A DNA stretch of 64,000 bases from Paenibacillus sp. FSL H8-0332. Its GTDB lineage: Bacteria; Bacillota; Bacilli; Paenibacillales; Paenibacillaceae. The position numbers were made by a program, and so were the translations under genes. The DNA is taken from assembly GCF_037963835.1 (NCBI RefSeq), contig NZ_CP150145.1, positions 4,774,001 through 4,838,000 on the forward strand, read 5' to 3'. Of this stretch, positions 25,263 to 34,559 are shown one piece after another. How positions within the stretch are numbered: the first letter of the stretch is position 1; the number at the start of each line of letters is the position of its first letter. The notes under the pieces were generated by a model that was not told where the DNA came from, did no database searches, and was given only the letters and a program-made list of their open reading frames with translations.

Positions 25263-26383
25263 TAGCTTCTCCCTCCTGCTGTGGATAATTGTTCGGCATA
25301 GCTTGCCGCATAATCCGGGTATTGGCCTCTGGCGGCTCTGAGGTTATCCGCCAGCTTGCGCAGTTCATCATAATCATATCCTGACGCGGCCCACTCCCCG
25401 TAAGTGATGCCGTAACCAAGCCCGACCCACAGATCACTGTTGATCTTCTCGTGCGGGCCGAAGGGATCGAGCAGCACCAGCGGTGTACCCGAAGCCAGGG
25501 AATCAATCAAAGCGCCGCCGCCCGGCTTACTGATGACTGCGGACGCCTGCCGGATGACTCCGTACATCCCCTCCCCGTAGCTCTGGCAGGGCGGGAAATG
25601 CCCAGTCCGGTTACCGGTTACCTCTGCAAACGGCGGGAAGGTATACTGCCCGCTGCCATCCTTCGTCCAGGTGCGCCACTGCGGATCATTCATATAATAA
25701 CGTCTGCCGCGGACAGCGCCGCCAATCTCCTGAATGCTGTAAGCGGCGATATCCAGCTCGTACCCCGCCGACTCCAGCGCATCAAACTTCTCGCGGAAGG
25801 TTCCGATTCCCCAGCCTCCCCCATGTACGACCAGCCGTCCGTTCCTCGCCGCAGCAGGCAGGGCTTCCGCAGATCCGGCATCGATGCTGTACAGAATCTC
25901 CTGCTTCCCGGAATCATACAGACCTACTTCATGGTAGCCTTCCGCGTAACCCGGATTCAGTTTGCGGAGATTCTTCCACGATGGCGACAGGTCAACGTCG
26001 ATATACAGCAAATCGGCATATACCGTCATACCTGCCATCTCACGGTACCGGTCCATGACATGTACCCAGTGCCCGGACAAGACGATGAAGCGCTGCCGTT
26101 CCTCTTGCTTCCATCGCTCCAGCAAATGTTCAACGGCTGCAGGGTCAAGGCTGCTTCTTATATCGGACGGTATTTTCTGTGAGGTCAGGGCGACAGCAAA
26201 GCTCTGCTGGTATGCCCTGCGGCTGTTGTCTGTCTGCTCCTTTTTGTGGTCAGGCATTAAGGCCTCAAACACCTCAACCTCTGCCTGAAGGCCCATCGCT
26301 GTGAACTTCCGTTCCAGCAGCAGACCGGGGACATAGAAGCCCAGGCCAAAGCCTGAGCATAGAATCGTCACGGTGTTATTCAT
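25262..26383 (-). CDS. UDP-glycosyltransferase-like protein (GT-B, MurG/UGT type)
   Basis: 373 residues, ATG chosen at 26383 with AAAGGAG upstream; the open frame runs further up without a start signal. N-terminus TILCSGFGLGFYVPGLLL fits a Rossmann beginning; C-terminal SKPGGGALIDSLASGTPLVL then DPFGPHEKINSDLW matches the nucleotide-sugar binding region of GT-B enzymes. Ends inside the radical SAM start. Likely adds a sugar to the product of this operon; donor and acceptor unknown. Confidence 0.75.
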   Translation of the reverse strand: MNNTVTILCSGFGLGFYVPGLLLERKFTAMGLQAEVEVFEALMPDHKKEQTDNSRRAYQQSFAVALTSQKIPSDIRSSLDPAAVEHLLERWKQEERQRFIVLSGHWVHVMDRYREMAGMTVYADLLYIDVDLSPSWKNLRKLNPGYAEGYHEVGLYDSGKQEILYSIDAGSAEALPAAARNGRLVVHGGGWGIGTFREKFDALESAGYELDIAAYSIQEIGGAVRGRRYYMNDPQWRTWTKDGSGQYTFPPFAEVTGNRTGHFPPCQSYGEGMYGVIRQASAVISKPGGGALIDSLASGTPLVLLDPFGPHEKINSDLWVGLGYGITYGEWAASGYDYDELRKLADNLRAARGQYPDYAASYAEQLSTAGGRS

Positions 26384-26399
26384 TGGAGGGCTCCTTTCT

Positions 26400-27740
26400 T
26401 TATCGCAGGATAGTATAGCCTGTGCGCATGAGAGACTCGTCCAGCGTACGGATGAGGCTCTGCTTGCTGTCTTCACTCCGGTAAGTCAAGGCCGCATACA
26501 GCTTGCCCTTCGTGGAACCGGCAGTACGGGCCGGGTCCAGCGGCTGGAGCGCGCTTGAAGTCAAGGGCATCACACCTTCACCCGCACCCAGCTTGAATAA
26601 AATCCCCGTCTCCTCCATCCGCTCCAGCAGCTCCTCATAATGAACTTTGCCCTTAGCCGCCAGCGGCACCTGTATCAGGCAGGTGTGCATACCCTCTTGC
26701 TTGAACCGGCGGTCCACATGATGCTTAATCAGACTCATCGACTTGCGGGCATTGATCTCTACCAGAGGCGCCAGGCTTCCGTCACGCAGCTGCATCGAAT
26801 CGACACATACCTCACCGTAATATCCGTCAGAGTACAGCTCCCGCCCTATGCTGTGCATAGTCTCCCAGTAGCCTTCCTTATCCAGCTTGTCCAGCAGAGA
26901 CGGCTGCGGGGAGTGGGATTCGCCGAAGGCGAAGCCCTGGTTCACCAGCTGCTGAACGGACAACAGGGTGATCCGGCCTTCCGGATCAATCTGAAACTGG
27001 CAGGAGAAGTCTGTCTCCCGGTCCAGCAGGGGCTCAAGGACAAACCGGATTCTTTTGCCCTGATTGCGGCTTGACTCCAGATGCCCGGCCATCCGGCGCA
27101 GCATACGCTCCGAATCCACCAGCTGATTTCCTTTACCGGATACTCCATACTCGTCCTTGATCAGAAAAGCTCCCTTCTCCAGCAGTGCTTGTCCCGACTG
27201 CAGCAACTCCTCCATACTGTGGACCACTACCGCAATATTCGGCAGCCCGAGCCGGTCCCGCATCGATGTAGAATAGCTCTTGGTATTCACTGCCCGTACA
27301 ATCTCTTCATCCGGCAATGTGGGCAAAAGCTTGTACCGGCTAACCGCCTCCTGCGTCCCGGGAAGCACAGCAAAGGGCTCCAGCAGCGATCCTTCCGGTA
27401 TTAAGCGGCCAGGTTCCTGCCCGGCGTCCATCCGGCCCAGCAGTTCAAATACATTCAGCGTCTCCTGTGGGGGAACGGGCTCCTTTGCCTCAAGACTGAG
27501 CGGCTCCATATTGGTGCTGAATGAATAACCGAGCGATTGCAGATAGTCATATTGTGCCCGGTTCATCCCCTGGCGGGTTAAGAGAACATCGCCGCTCCCG
27601 CAAAAGACAAACAGCATTTCATCCATCGCCTGCACGATAGCCAGCGCCTTCGCATCGGGAATGGCCGGCAAGGAGGCCAGATCCTCCTCCCGCCAGTACC
27701 GCTCCGACTCCAGGCTGCCGCAGTGCACAGCGTTCCTCAT
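26400..27740 (-). CDS. ATP-grasp ligase, candidate amino acid:ACP ligase
   Basis: 446 residues; its ATG overlaps the stop of the carrier protein gene (ATGA). ATP-grasp elements: LIKDEYGVSGKGNQLV (about 190-208, ATP-binding loop), LDRETDFSCQFQI, and YYGEVCVDSM followed by LVEINARKSMSLI, the acidic/Asn metal site. ATP-grasp enzymes coded next to a lone carrier protein (BtrJ with BtrI in butirosin) load an amino acid as a thioester. That is the proposed role here. Peptide-bond formation is the alternative. Confidence 0.82.
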   Translation of the reverse strand: MRNAVHCGSLESERYWREEDLASLPAIPDAKALAIVQAMDEMLFVFCGSGDVLLTRQGMNRAQYDYLQSLGYSFSTNMEPLSLEAKEPVPPQETLNVFELLGRMDAGQEPGRLIPEGSLLEPFAVLPGTQEAVSRYKLLPTLPDEEIVRAVNTKSYSTSMRDRLGLPNIAVVVHSMEELLQSGQALLEKGAFLIKDEYGVSGKGNQLVDSERMLRRMAGHLESSRNQGKRIRFVLEPLLDRETDFSCQFQIDPEGRITLLSVQQLVNQGFAFGESHSPQPSLLDKLDKEGYWETMHSIGRELYSDGYYGEVCVDSMQLRDGSLAPLVEINARKSMSLIKHHVDRRFKQEGMHTCLIQVPLAAKGKVHYEELLERMEETGILFKLGAGEGVMPLTSSALQPLDPARTAGSTKGKLYAALTYRSEDSKQSLIRTLDESLMRTGYTILR

Positions 27741-27979
27741 TGTACGGCAAGCCCGGCCACGTAAGCAGAGAACCGGTCAACCGATTTCAGGTGCTCCAGA
27801 TCAAAGGTGTCGAAATCTACCTCTATATTGAATTCATCCTCGACTCTCAGAATAAAATTAATGATCTGCAGGGAGTCAAGCGCCGCGTCCAGCGTCAGGT
27901 CAGAAGCTCCGTTCAGCGTCTGAAGCAAACCAGGCTCCTCCTTGATTTCGGCGATAATCTCAATCACTTTTTGTTGCAT
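27737..27979 (-). CDS. stand-alone acyl carrier protein
   Basis: 80 residues, acidic, ATG after GAAAGGGG. The phosphopantetheine site is S36 in LDAALDSLQIINFIL, flanked by the usual helices (EDEFNIEVDFDTF). No fatty-acid or polyketide synthase genes are nearby, so this is a dedicated carrier for the ATP-grasp partner downstream. First gene of the minus-strand operon; the divergent AraC gene starts 157 bases away. Confidence 0.9.
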   Translation of the reverse strand: MQQKVIEIIAEIKEEPGLLQTLNGASDLTLDAALDSLQIINFILRVEDEFNIEVDFDTFDLEHLKSVDRFSAYVAGLAVQ

Positions 27980-28011
27980 TGTGTCTACCCCTTTCAGGTT
28001 GCATAATTGGA

Positions 28012-28084
28012 ATGAATATCATGAATATACCAAATTTTAAGTTGTTAATATATGGTTGAATGCGCCAAAATATTGAGATATACT
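28012..28084 (+). promoter_or_regulatory. divergent promoter region of the carrier-protein cluster
   Basis: For the AraC gene: TTGAAT (28056-28061), 17-base spacer, TATACT (28079-28084). Two direct copies of ATGAATAT at 28012 and 28021, nine bases apart, lie on the carrier-protein side and could bind a regulator. A match to a -35/-10 pair for the minus-strand operon was not convincing. Confidence 0.5.
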
Positions 28085-28135
28085 AGGATGGATTCCAGTT
28101 GCTAACATAAGGAAGCAGGAAACGGAGGTTTGTTT

Positions 28136-29056
28136 ATGGAAGCTTTTCCGGTATTTACGGGGGACTATTTATTCGACTCCTGTTCCCCCGTACAAATGCT
28201 CCTGACTCAAAATACGGTCACTTCCGTACGTCATCAGCACGACTTCGTAGAACTGGCCTACGTGGTTCAAGGGACAGGCATTCATCTGGTTGGTGAGGAT
28301 AAAATGCAGGTGACGCAGGGGGATGTGCTAGTGATTCCGCCGGGGGTGTCCCATGTCTTTCATCCGCAGGATATGAGCGGTACCGAGCCGCTGCTGATCC
28401 TGAATTGTATGCTCAGGCCCGGGCTTGACAGGTTGCTCAGAGAACTGCCGGAGCCCTTGCCCGAAGAGGTCCGCTTGCCGCTGCTGAAGCTTCTGAAGGT
28501 GCGGCAATGGTTCGGATACAGGGAGAAGAACAAGGAAATTCTCTTCCTGCTCGGGCGGTTGCAGGGGATGCTGAACTCTGGCCTGCTCATGAATGAGCAG
28601 CAGCTATACCCGCCGCTGCTGGAGCTGGCGAAGCTCATTATGCCCGCAGCAGACATCCCCTTCGCCGAACGCCCGGGGCCTCAGTATGACCCGCTGCATG
28701 ATGTCATCTTATATATGATCAGTAACTATAGTGAGCGGATCACGCTGAATGAGATGAGCTGCCACCTTGCGATAAGCTCCCGCCAGTTCCAGCGGCTGCT
28801 CAAGAATAAGACCGGCAAATCCTACATCCAGATCTTCCAGGAAATCCGGATGAAATACAGCTGCCTCCTGCTCCTGTTCACGAAGCTTGGCGTGCAGTCC
28901 GTCGCCCTCGAGGTCGGCATTTATGACATGAAATATTTCTACCGGCTCTTCCGCGAATTCAGCGGCATGACTCCCGCTTCTTATCGTGACCAGCTGCACA
29001 GCCACTTCAGCTCGGCGAAGGAGATGATGAGCAGTGTTGAACATTGCTCCTGTTAA
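28136..29056 (+). CDS. AraC-family regulator of the carrier-protein cluster
   Basis: 306 residues; ATG at 28136 with GGAGG seven bases upstream. N-terminal cupin sensor (RHQHDFVELAYVVQGTGIHL, then GDVLVIPPGVSHVF). C-terminal AraC domain at about 190-285 (LNEMSCHLAISSRQFQRLLK, VGIYDMKYFYRLFREFSGMT). Divergent from the carrier operon and overlapping the BtrH-like gene by 23 bases, so it is the natural candidate regulator of both. Confidence 0.88.
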   Translation: MEAFPVFTGDYLFDSCSPVQMLLTQNTVTSVRHQHDFVELAYVVQGTGIHLVGEDKMQVTQGDVLVIPPGVSHVFHPQDMSGTEPLLILNCMLRPGLDRLLRELPEPLPEEVRLPLLKLLKVRQWFGYREKNKEILFLLGRLQGMLNSGLLMNEQQLYPPLLELAKLIMPAADIPFAERPGPQYDPLHDVILYMISNYSERITLNEMSCHLAISSRQFQRLLKNKTGKSYIQIFQEIRMKYSCLLLLFTKLGVQSVALEVGIYDMKYFYRLFREFSGMTPASYRDQLHSHFSSAKEMMSSVEHCSC

Positions 29057-30020
29057 GAGTACCCACTACCCTAAGCTGCGCAGCTGCATTGATGACTGCA
29101 TCCAGTCTGTAGCGCAGTGGCAGGGACTGGACAGCAAAGGCATGTACGGCGATGCCTGGCAGATGTTCCTGGATGAGCCGCAAGCCCCGGACCAGCCGCT
29201 GATTGAGCGGATACGGCTGCCCCGGATCAACACCGGCTACCTGTCTGCGTATCATGGCCTTACCTTCAGTTATATAGAACGGACTGAACCGGCAATGGAT
29301 AGAAACTATATGACTGGCTTGCTGGAGAATCAGCTGTCCTCAGGCATGCCGGTTCTGGTCGGCTTCGATTCCTATGACTGTCCCTGGTGTGTAGCCTACC
29401 GCAGACTGCATACGAGCCATGCCTGTCTTGCCGTAGGTCTGGACCGGGAGAAGAACCTGATCTATCTGACGGATGCTTACTATGAAAAGGAACTTGAGGT
29501 GGTGGATTTCAGCATCCTTGAAGGGGCTTGTCATTTCTACGCCTTATTCGGGCGGTGCGAAACCTCCCGTTCCTTCATAGACTGGCAGACCATCCTTCAA
29601 GAGGTGCTTACCAGCCCTGCCCAACAGATTCGGCCGGATCAGGTGGGCGTCCAGCTCAGAGCGTATGCCCAGGCCTATCTGGAGACCGGGATACAGCCTG
29701 ATAACACAGCCGAAGCCAGTTCAGCCTTCAAAATCTATGCCAACGCCCTGCCGATCAGCCGAATCCGGTTCAGCCAGTTCCTGCAGCTGCTGGAACGCGA
29801 AGGCCCGGCGCCTGCTCTCTCCCGGGCGGCTGAAGGCTACCGTCAGGCAGGCGAAAAGTGGGATCTGGTGAATCAGTTCATGATTAAGGGGATGTGCTCA
29901 GGCAACAAGCCCGCCGCACGGGTGAAGCTTCACAGGAATATGAGTGAGATCATCCGCCTGGAGGAGCAGCTTCTGGAGGAGCTGGTAGATTTGACGATGA
30001 CGGCTCTGCCTCGCAGATAG
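29034..30020 (+). CDS. BtrH-like papain-fold acyltransferase candidate
   Basis: 328 residues, GTG start within the AraC gene with AAGGAG upstream. The N-terminal 190 residues resemble the butirosin biosynthesis protein H N-terminal domain: an early Cys pair (RSCIDDC, 17-21), a G-x-PVLVGFDSYDCPW segment, then TSHACLAVGLD with a candidate catalytic His and YLTDAYY with the following Asp. The C-terminus is helical. BtrH transfers an acyl chain from a carrier protein to an amino group, a fitting job beside a carrier/ATP-grasp pair. Remote similarity only; a protease or amidase is possible. Confidence 0.6.
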   Translation: MLNIAPVKSTHYPKLRSCIDDCIQSVAQWQGLDSKGMYGDAWQMFLDEPQAPDQPLIERIRLPRINTGYLSAYHGLTFSYIERTEPAMDRNYMTGLLENQLSSGMPVLVGFDSYDCPWCVAYRRLHTSHACLAVGLDREKNLIYLTDAYYEKELEVVDFSILEGACHFYALFGRCETSRSFIDWQTILQEVLTSPAQQIRPDQVGVQLRAYAQAYLETGIQPDNTAEASSAFKIYANALPISRIRFSQFLQLLEREGPAPALSRAAEGYRQAGEKWDLVNQFMIKGMCSGNKPAARVKLHRNMSEIIRLEEQLLEELVDLTMTALPRR

Positions 30021-30043
30021 ATCCTCTACCCTACGACACAAAT

Positions 30044-30085
30044 AGAGCAGCGGCCCCCCAACCGGGAACCGCTGCTCTTCTTTTT
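30044..30085. terminator. bidirectional terminator
   Basis: AGAGCAGCGG and CCGCTGCTCT form a 10-bp stem, then TCTTTTT on the plus strand. It separates the convergent BtrH-like and FusB-like genes. Confidence 0.8.
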
Positions 30086-30109
30086 CAACCTAACTATCCT
30101 GTTATTCTG

Positions 30110-30757
30110 CTACTTGCGCACCGAGAGGACGAACCGCTCCAGCGCGCTTATATCCGTAATGCTCTGATTGCAGCCCTGACTATCCATACATACGTACTGG
30201 CCCACGAACGCAAAATTATCTGCCGCCGCAATCTCCGGCTTGGTCTTGACGGTCAGGAAGGCAAGCTCCTGCTGCCGGTTGCAGAACAGGCAGTAGCCCT
30301 TCTTGTGCTCCGGCAGCATCCGGCCTTCCACACCAATGAACTGCCCTTCATGCGGATAGACGATGAACAGCTTGTTCGTTGCGATATCTGCCCAGGCCAG
30401 ATACGTGACATAGCGGAAATCAAACGACTGCAGGTCAGGCAGCTTCATCTTTTTATTCTTGGGAAACAGCTTCTGAATCTGCTTGAGCGTAATCGGCGGA
30501 AACGGCTCCAGATAAGGCTCCAGCCCGCTGGTATACTGCTGGAAGTCCTCTGCCTTCTCGAAGGCGGAGATTGCCCGCAGCATCTGCTCCTGACCCTCGG
30601 TCAGTGAAGCGAAGGCCCCCGTCACGTTGAGCTCGGCGCTGTATCTTACGGTCTCCAGGACACGGCGGTCCGCTACCGAACGCAATGTTTTCAGCACAAA
30701 ATCTGCTTGTTTCTTAATATAATTATATTGATGGTTTCTAATAAATGTTGGTTTCAC
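30110..30757 (-). CDS. FusB/FusC-family EF-G-binding protein
   Basis: 215 residues, GTG start after AAGGGG. N-terminal helical bundle (IRNHQYNYIKKQADFVLKTL) and a C-terminal treble-clef zinc finger with CLFCNR near 156 and CMDSQGC near 191. FusB-type proteins bind elongation factor G and release it from the ribosome, giving fusidic acid tolerance. Chromosomal copies are common in Bacillales and may serve translation recovery. It stands alone between two operons. Confidence 0.85.
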   Translation of the reverse strand: MKPTFIRNHQYNYIKKQADFVLKTLRSVADRRVLETVRYSAELNVTGAFASLTEGQEQMLRAISAFEKAEDFQQYTSGLEPYLEPFPPITLKQIQKLFPKNKKMKLPDLQSFDFRYVTYLAWADIATNKLFIVYPHEGQFIGVEGRMLPEHKKGYCLFCNRQQELAFLTVKTKPEIAAADNFAFVGQYVCMDSQGCNQSITDISALERFVLSVRK

Positions 30758-31055
30758 AGCTCTTCAGCCCCTTATTATGATTGATTAAAGCAATAAGGTG
30801 CAGAGCCTGCGATTAGAAACGATAATATCTGTTTGGGCGATCAAGATTGTCCTGCCGCACCCCACGCAAAGTATCGCCCCGGATCAGGCTCTGCATGAGG
30901 ACTCCCTAGCTAATGAGCAATTCGTTGCCATCCGTGTAACCCCCTGTCCACTAACCTGCCAAAAGTATAGCAGGAAATTACGGACGGAACAATTCCAAAT
31001 CCTATAGGGGTGCACAGCAGATACCATGGGATGACGGCGGCATGGTGGAGCTATT

Positions 31056-32390
31056 TTATAACAGGAGTGTATTGAAAGATTCCGCATCCAGCTTCAGCTT
31101 GTAATGCGTGCCGTCATTCGAGAGGGTGACCGTCCGCGATTCCTTGAACGGATTGGCAATGACGAGGACCCGTCTGCTCTCCGGCGTCTCGAAGGCGACT
31201 GCATTGCCGGTCCATTTGCCCTTGAGGCCGATTCTGCTGGAGCCGGGACCCACGAAATGAGCGAAATGCTTCATGACATAGAACTCGGGATTGTTCACTG
31301 CCTTAACGCCGCCCGGGTCTACAGTAATCATGGCGTTCTGTTCCCAACCCCACGTACTGCGCCCCTTCGGCAGCAACACCATATTCCAGTAAATATACGC
31401 GTTCACACCATTAGTGAAATAATGCTGGTACAGGCTGAATATATATTTGGCATAGAACCAGGTGTTCTCCCCGTCCCCGCATTCGTTCTCCGTCTGCATA
31501 TAACGCAGTTCAGGATAAGCCTGTACCGTACGCTGAATGCCGTATTTGCCCGCCCACTGGTAGCCGACTCCCTTCACATACTTGTAAGCTTCAGGATCAC
31601 TTAATACGGTATGTGCATAGGCATCGAAGCTGCTGTCCTTCTGCTTCATCCACTCGTCCCAAGGCTCCGGCGCATTGATCGTGCCCAGCCAGATCTCCGT
31701 AGCAAGTCCATGCTGTTCAAAAGCCGGCCCCAGATAATCACGGATGAATTCCAGCAATTGCTCGCCGGTCCATACACAGGACGGGAATTTCTGATCGGCC
31801 ACTACCTCGTTCTGCACGTGCACCTGATGAATGGTAATTCCCTCTTCGGCATAAGCCTGGACGAACTTCACGAAGTAGAGCGCATAGGCCTCCAGAATAT
31901 CCTTCTCCCAGCGCAAGGTGCCGTAATTGTAGGCGCGCGGGAATTTCATCCATGTGGGCGGACTCCAGGGGGAGGCGAATAATTTCAGCTCCGGGTTCAG
32001 CTTGAGGGCTTCGCGGATATAGGGGATCAGATACTTGCGGTCCCGCTCGATGGAGAAATGCTCCATGGCGTAATCGCCATCGGTCTCATTCAGGCTGTAC
32101 CATTCCAGGGCATAGTCGCTGGCCCCGATCGGCAGGCGGCAAATGCTGAACCGTTGATCCCCGTCCGGGTGAAACAGCGAATGCAGCACAGCGCTTCTGT
32201 CCCCGTCTGCGAGGAGATTCAGCGCCTCGAACCCCAGCTCATTGAAGCATCCGCCGAACCCTTCGATATTCTGATGCAATTGTCCGGTGAACGCCAGATC
32301 CACTGCTTCGGCAGTGGTGGCTTCCAGGGGATGGGATACCCAAGGCTCATTTTCTGTACTCGATATCCATACTTGTCCTGTTCCGTCCAC
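31056..32390 (-). CDS. GH30-family glycosidase (beta-glucosidase/xylosidase type)
   Basis: 444 residues, GTG start with AGGAGG seven bases upstream. The family 30 fold: IEGFGGCFNELGFEALN at about 42, then SPWSPPTWMKFP, acid/base E195 in VHVQNEV, nucleophile E301 in MQTENEC, and a C-terminal beta sandwich. No signal peptide, so it acts on imported oligosaccharides. Last gene of the SBP-permease-permease-GH42-GH30 operon. Exact substrate unknown. Confidence 0.88.
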   Translation of the reverse strand: MDGTGQVWISSTENEPWVSHPLEATTAEAVDLAFTGQLHQNIEGFGGCFNELGFEALNLLADGDRSAVLHSLFHPDGDQRFSICRLPIGASDYALEWYSLNETDGDYAMEHFSIERDRKYLIPYIREALKLNPELKLFASPWSPPTWMKFPRAYNYGTLRWEKDILEAYALYFVKFVQAYAEEGITIHQVHVQNEVVADQKFPSCVWTGEQLLEFIRDYLGPAFEQHGLATEIWLGTINAPEPWDEWMKQKDSSFDAYAHTVLSDPEAYKYVKGVGYQWAGKYGIQRTVQAYPELRYMQTENECGDGENTWFYAKYIFSLYQHYFTNGVNAYIYWNMVLLPKGRSTWGWEQNAMITVDPGGVKAVNNPEFYVMKHFAHFVGPGSSRIGLKGKWTGNAVAFETPESRRVLVIANPFKESRTVTLSNDGTHYKLKLDAESFNTLLL

Positions 32391-32414
32391 GCTTCTGCCT
32401 CCTAATGCTGTAGA

Positions 32415-34418
32415 TTATTTAATAATCATAACGCCCCAAGCACCAATCGTAAGTTCCTGATCCTGCGCCACCGGGTTCCCGGACAGCAGTTCCGTTCCGG
32501 CTTCGTACGGATATTTGAAGCTGAGCGGCTGGGCGGAGTAGTTGTAGTAGTAACGGATGGTATGGCCCTGGCGGTTCACACCGGACTTCACGATGAGCGG
32601 GAACGACAGCTGCTGGTCCGCTCCCCATAACTCGGCCAGCTGGAGCGTATCGCGCAGGATCTCCGCAAGTGCGGCAGGTCCGGTCATACAACCAATGTAG
32701 GTGGCTGTTCCTTCGCCGAAGGTATTTCGGGTGACGGCTGCATATTCGCCCCACTGGGGATGATCGTAGCTGGCCAGCACCTCTGCTGAACCGGGAATGA
32801 TCATCTCCATCCAGATGCGGACGGTGTGAACGCCTGCTTCGGCTCCCTCAGGGAACAGCTTGCCGGTAAGTCCAGTAACCGCATTCGGCGTGGCAAAATG
32901 ACTATAAGCAATCCCGCAGGCCTCATGAATAATCCCGGGCTGTGCGGTATGACGAACCTTCACCTGTTCATCGGTGAACCCGCTCTTGAAGGAATAAACC
33001 ACATGGCCGCCGCTGCGAACGTAGTCATTCAATTGCTGGAGCGCCTCATCCGAGACAGCGTATAACGCAGGAACCACAACCAGCTCATACTCGCTGAGGC
33101 GCGGGCTGCCCGGCTGGATGAAATCGCAGGCGATGTTCATTTTATAGAGTTCATCGTACATCCAGCGGACCACATCGTTATAGATCAATCCGCCGGGCAG
33201 CTTGAACCATTCGATCGCCGACAGTGCTTCATTGCTGACCATAACAGCCACCTTGCTGGTCTTCTTCAGTCCGATCAACTGGTCGCTTAACCGCTTGAAG
33301 TCCGCGCCGATAGTCTGGGCTTCCTGATATACCGGATTCGGCAGGAAGTCATGGCTGAGCAAGCCCTTCCAGTAGGTCTCGAAGGAATTATGAATCGAAT
33401 GCCAATGCCAGTAGGCGACCATCGAAGCGCCTGAGCCCAGATGGCTGAACGCCAGCTGCCGCAGCTGTCCTGGATATGGCGTCCACTCCGGGAACGCTTG
33501 CGCCTGGGTCTCCAGCACGAAGTAGTTATCCTGCTTCAGCGAGCGGATTAGATCTCCCCCGAAGGCAATCTCTGCACCTGTAAGCTGATCCTGGGACGGG
33601 TGATAAATATCTGTACCGGCAATGTCAAAAGGCTGCGAAGCCGCAAAATGATCCACCGAAGGCTGAACACCGAACGAATAGCCCCGCCACTCGAAATCGA
33701 AGTTATGTGTGGTGAACTGCCCCGGCTGCTTATACTCATTCACAATTCCGACCTGCCACGCCAGGAACTCATTCACCAGCCCACGCTGGAATCGGGCGAA
33801 TTCCGCCCCCAGGCTGCCGTTGATTGTCCCTACCATGGACGGGAAGTCCTCCCAGCTGTCGATCCGGTTACTCCAGTAATCCAGACCGAACTGGTGGTTG
33901 ATGGCTTCGAGCGTTCCGTAGGTTTCCCTCATGTATTTAATGAAGCTAAGCTGGACGTTCGGTCCGGCTGTCTCATAATGTTTGGTCTCATTATCGATTT
34001 GGTAGCCAATTACCGCAGGATGTCTATGTACCACAGCCATCAGCTTGCGGATGATACGCTCCGCGTAGAACAGATACGCCGGACTCGTGATATCCATAAT
34101 CTGTCTGGCGCCATATTTGCCTTCCCCGTTCACAGTCACGGCCAGCACCTCCGGGTGCTCCTTGACCATCCAGGCCGGCACCGCATAGGTAGGCGTTCCG
34201 ACAATGACATGTATTCCGGCCTCATGCATCGCATCCAGCACTCTACGTACAGAGGAGAAGTCGAATACCCCGTTCTGCGGCTCATGCGTGCTCCAGGTGG
34301 ACTCGGCAATCCGGACGGTATTAATGCCCGCATCCTTCATCATTTGGATGTCCTGCGTAAGACGGTCATAAGGCATGTATTCATCATAATAAGCAACGCC
34401 GTATAACAAGTGATCCAT
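32415..34418 (-). CDS. GH42 beta-galactosidase
   Basis: 667 residues. Family 42 features: YGVAYYDEYMP start, E144 acid/base in GYQIDNETKH, E303 nucleophile in FVLETQAQAF, then the trimerisation domain and a C-terminal sandwich. No signal peptide: cytoplasmic cleavage of beta-galactosides taken up by the transporter encoded upstream. It ends 24 bases before the GH30 gene. Confidence 0.92.
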   Translation of the reverse strand: MDHLLYGVAYYDEYMPYDRLTQDIQMMKDAGINTVRIAESTWSTHEPQNGVFDFSSVRRVLDAMHEAGIHVIVGTPTYAVPAWMVKEHPEVLAVTVNGEGKYGARQIMDITSPAYLFYAERIIRKLMAVVHRHPAVIGYQIDNETKHYETAGPNVQLSFIKYMRETYGTLEAINHQFGLDYWSNRIDSWEDFPSMVGTINGSLGAEFARFQRGLVNEFLAWQVGIVNEYKQPGQFTTHNFDFEWRGYSFGVQPSVDHFAASQPFDIAGTDIYHPSQDQLTGAEIAFGGDLIRSLKQDNYFVLETQAQAFPEWTPYPGQLRQLAFSHLGSGASMVAYWHWHSIHNSFETYWKGLLSHDFLPNPVYQEAQTIGADFKRLSDQLIGLKKTSKVAVMVSNEALSAIEWFKLPGGLIYNDVVRWMYDELYKMNIACDFIQPGSPRLSEYELVVVPALYAVSDEALQQLNDYVRSGGHVVYSFKSGFTDEQVKVRHTAQPGIIHEACGIAYSHFATPNAVTGLTGKLFPEGAEAGVHTVRIWMEMIIPGSAEVLASYDHPQWGEYAAVTRNTFGEGTATYIGCMTGPAALAEILRDTLQLAELWGADQQLSFPLIVKSGVNRQGHTIRYYYNYSAQPLSFKYPYEAGTELLSGNPVAQDQELTIGAWGVMIIK

Positions 34419-34483
34419 TATAAGCCTCCTAAGAGTTTTGATAGCATATACATCCTGAATTTCTTCGCAAAACTGGCTTCGGA

Positions 34484-34549
34484 AGCATACGCTTAGAGTT
34501 TTGATAGCATACGCTTAGAGTTTTGACAGCATACGCTTAGAGTTTGGTC
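34484..34549. repeat. three tandem 22-bp repeats
   Basis: AGCATACGCTTAGAGTTTTG begins at 34484, 34506 and 34528; a partial fourth copy (AGAGTTTTGATAGCATA) lies at 34432-34448. Sits between the permease gene and the GH42 gene of one operon, in the transcribed spacer. Confidence 0.85.
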
Positions 34550-34559
34550 CGCTTTAAGA

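Noticed and set aside
23047..30020. Butirosin gene cluster itself
   Set aside because: The scaffold genes (2-deoxystreptamine synthesis), decarboxylase and oxygenase are not visible, and gene order differs; only the carrier-loading logic is shared.
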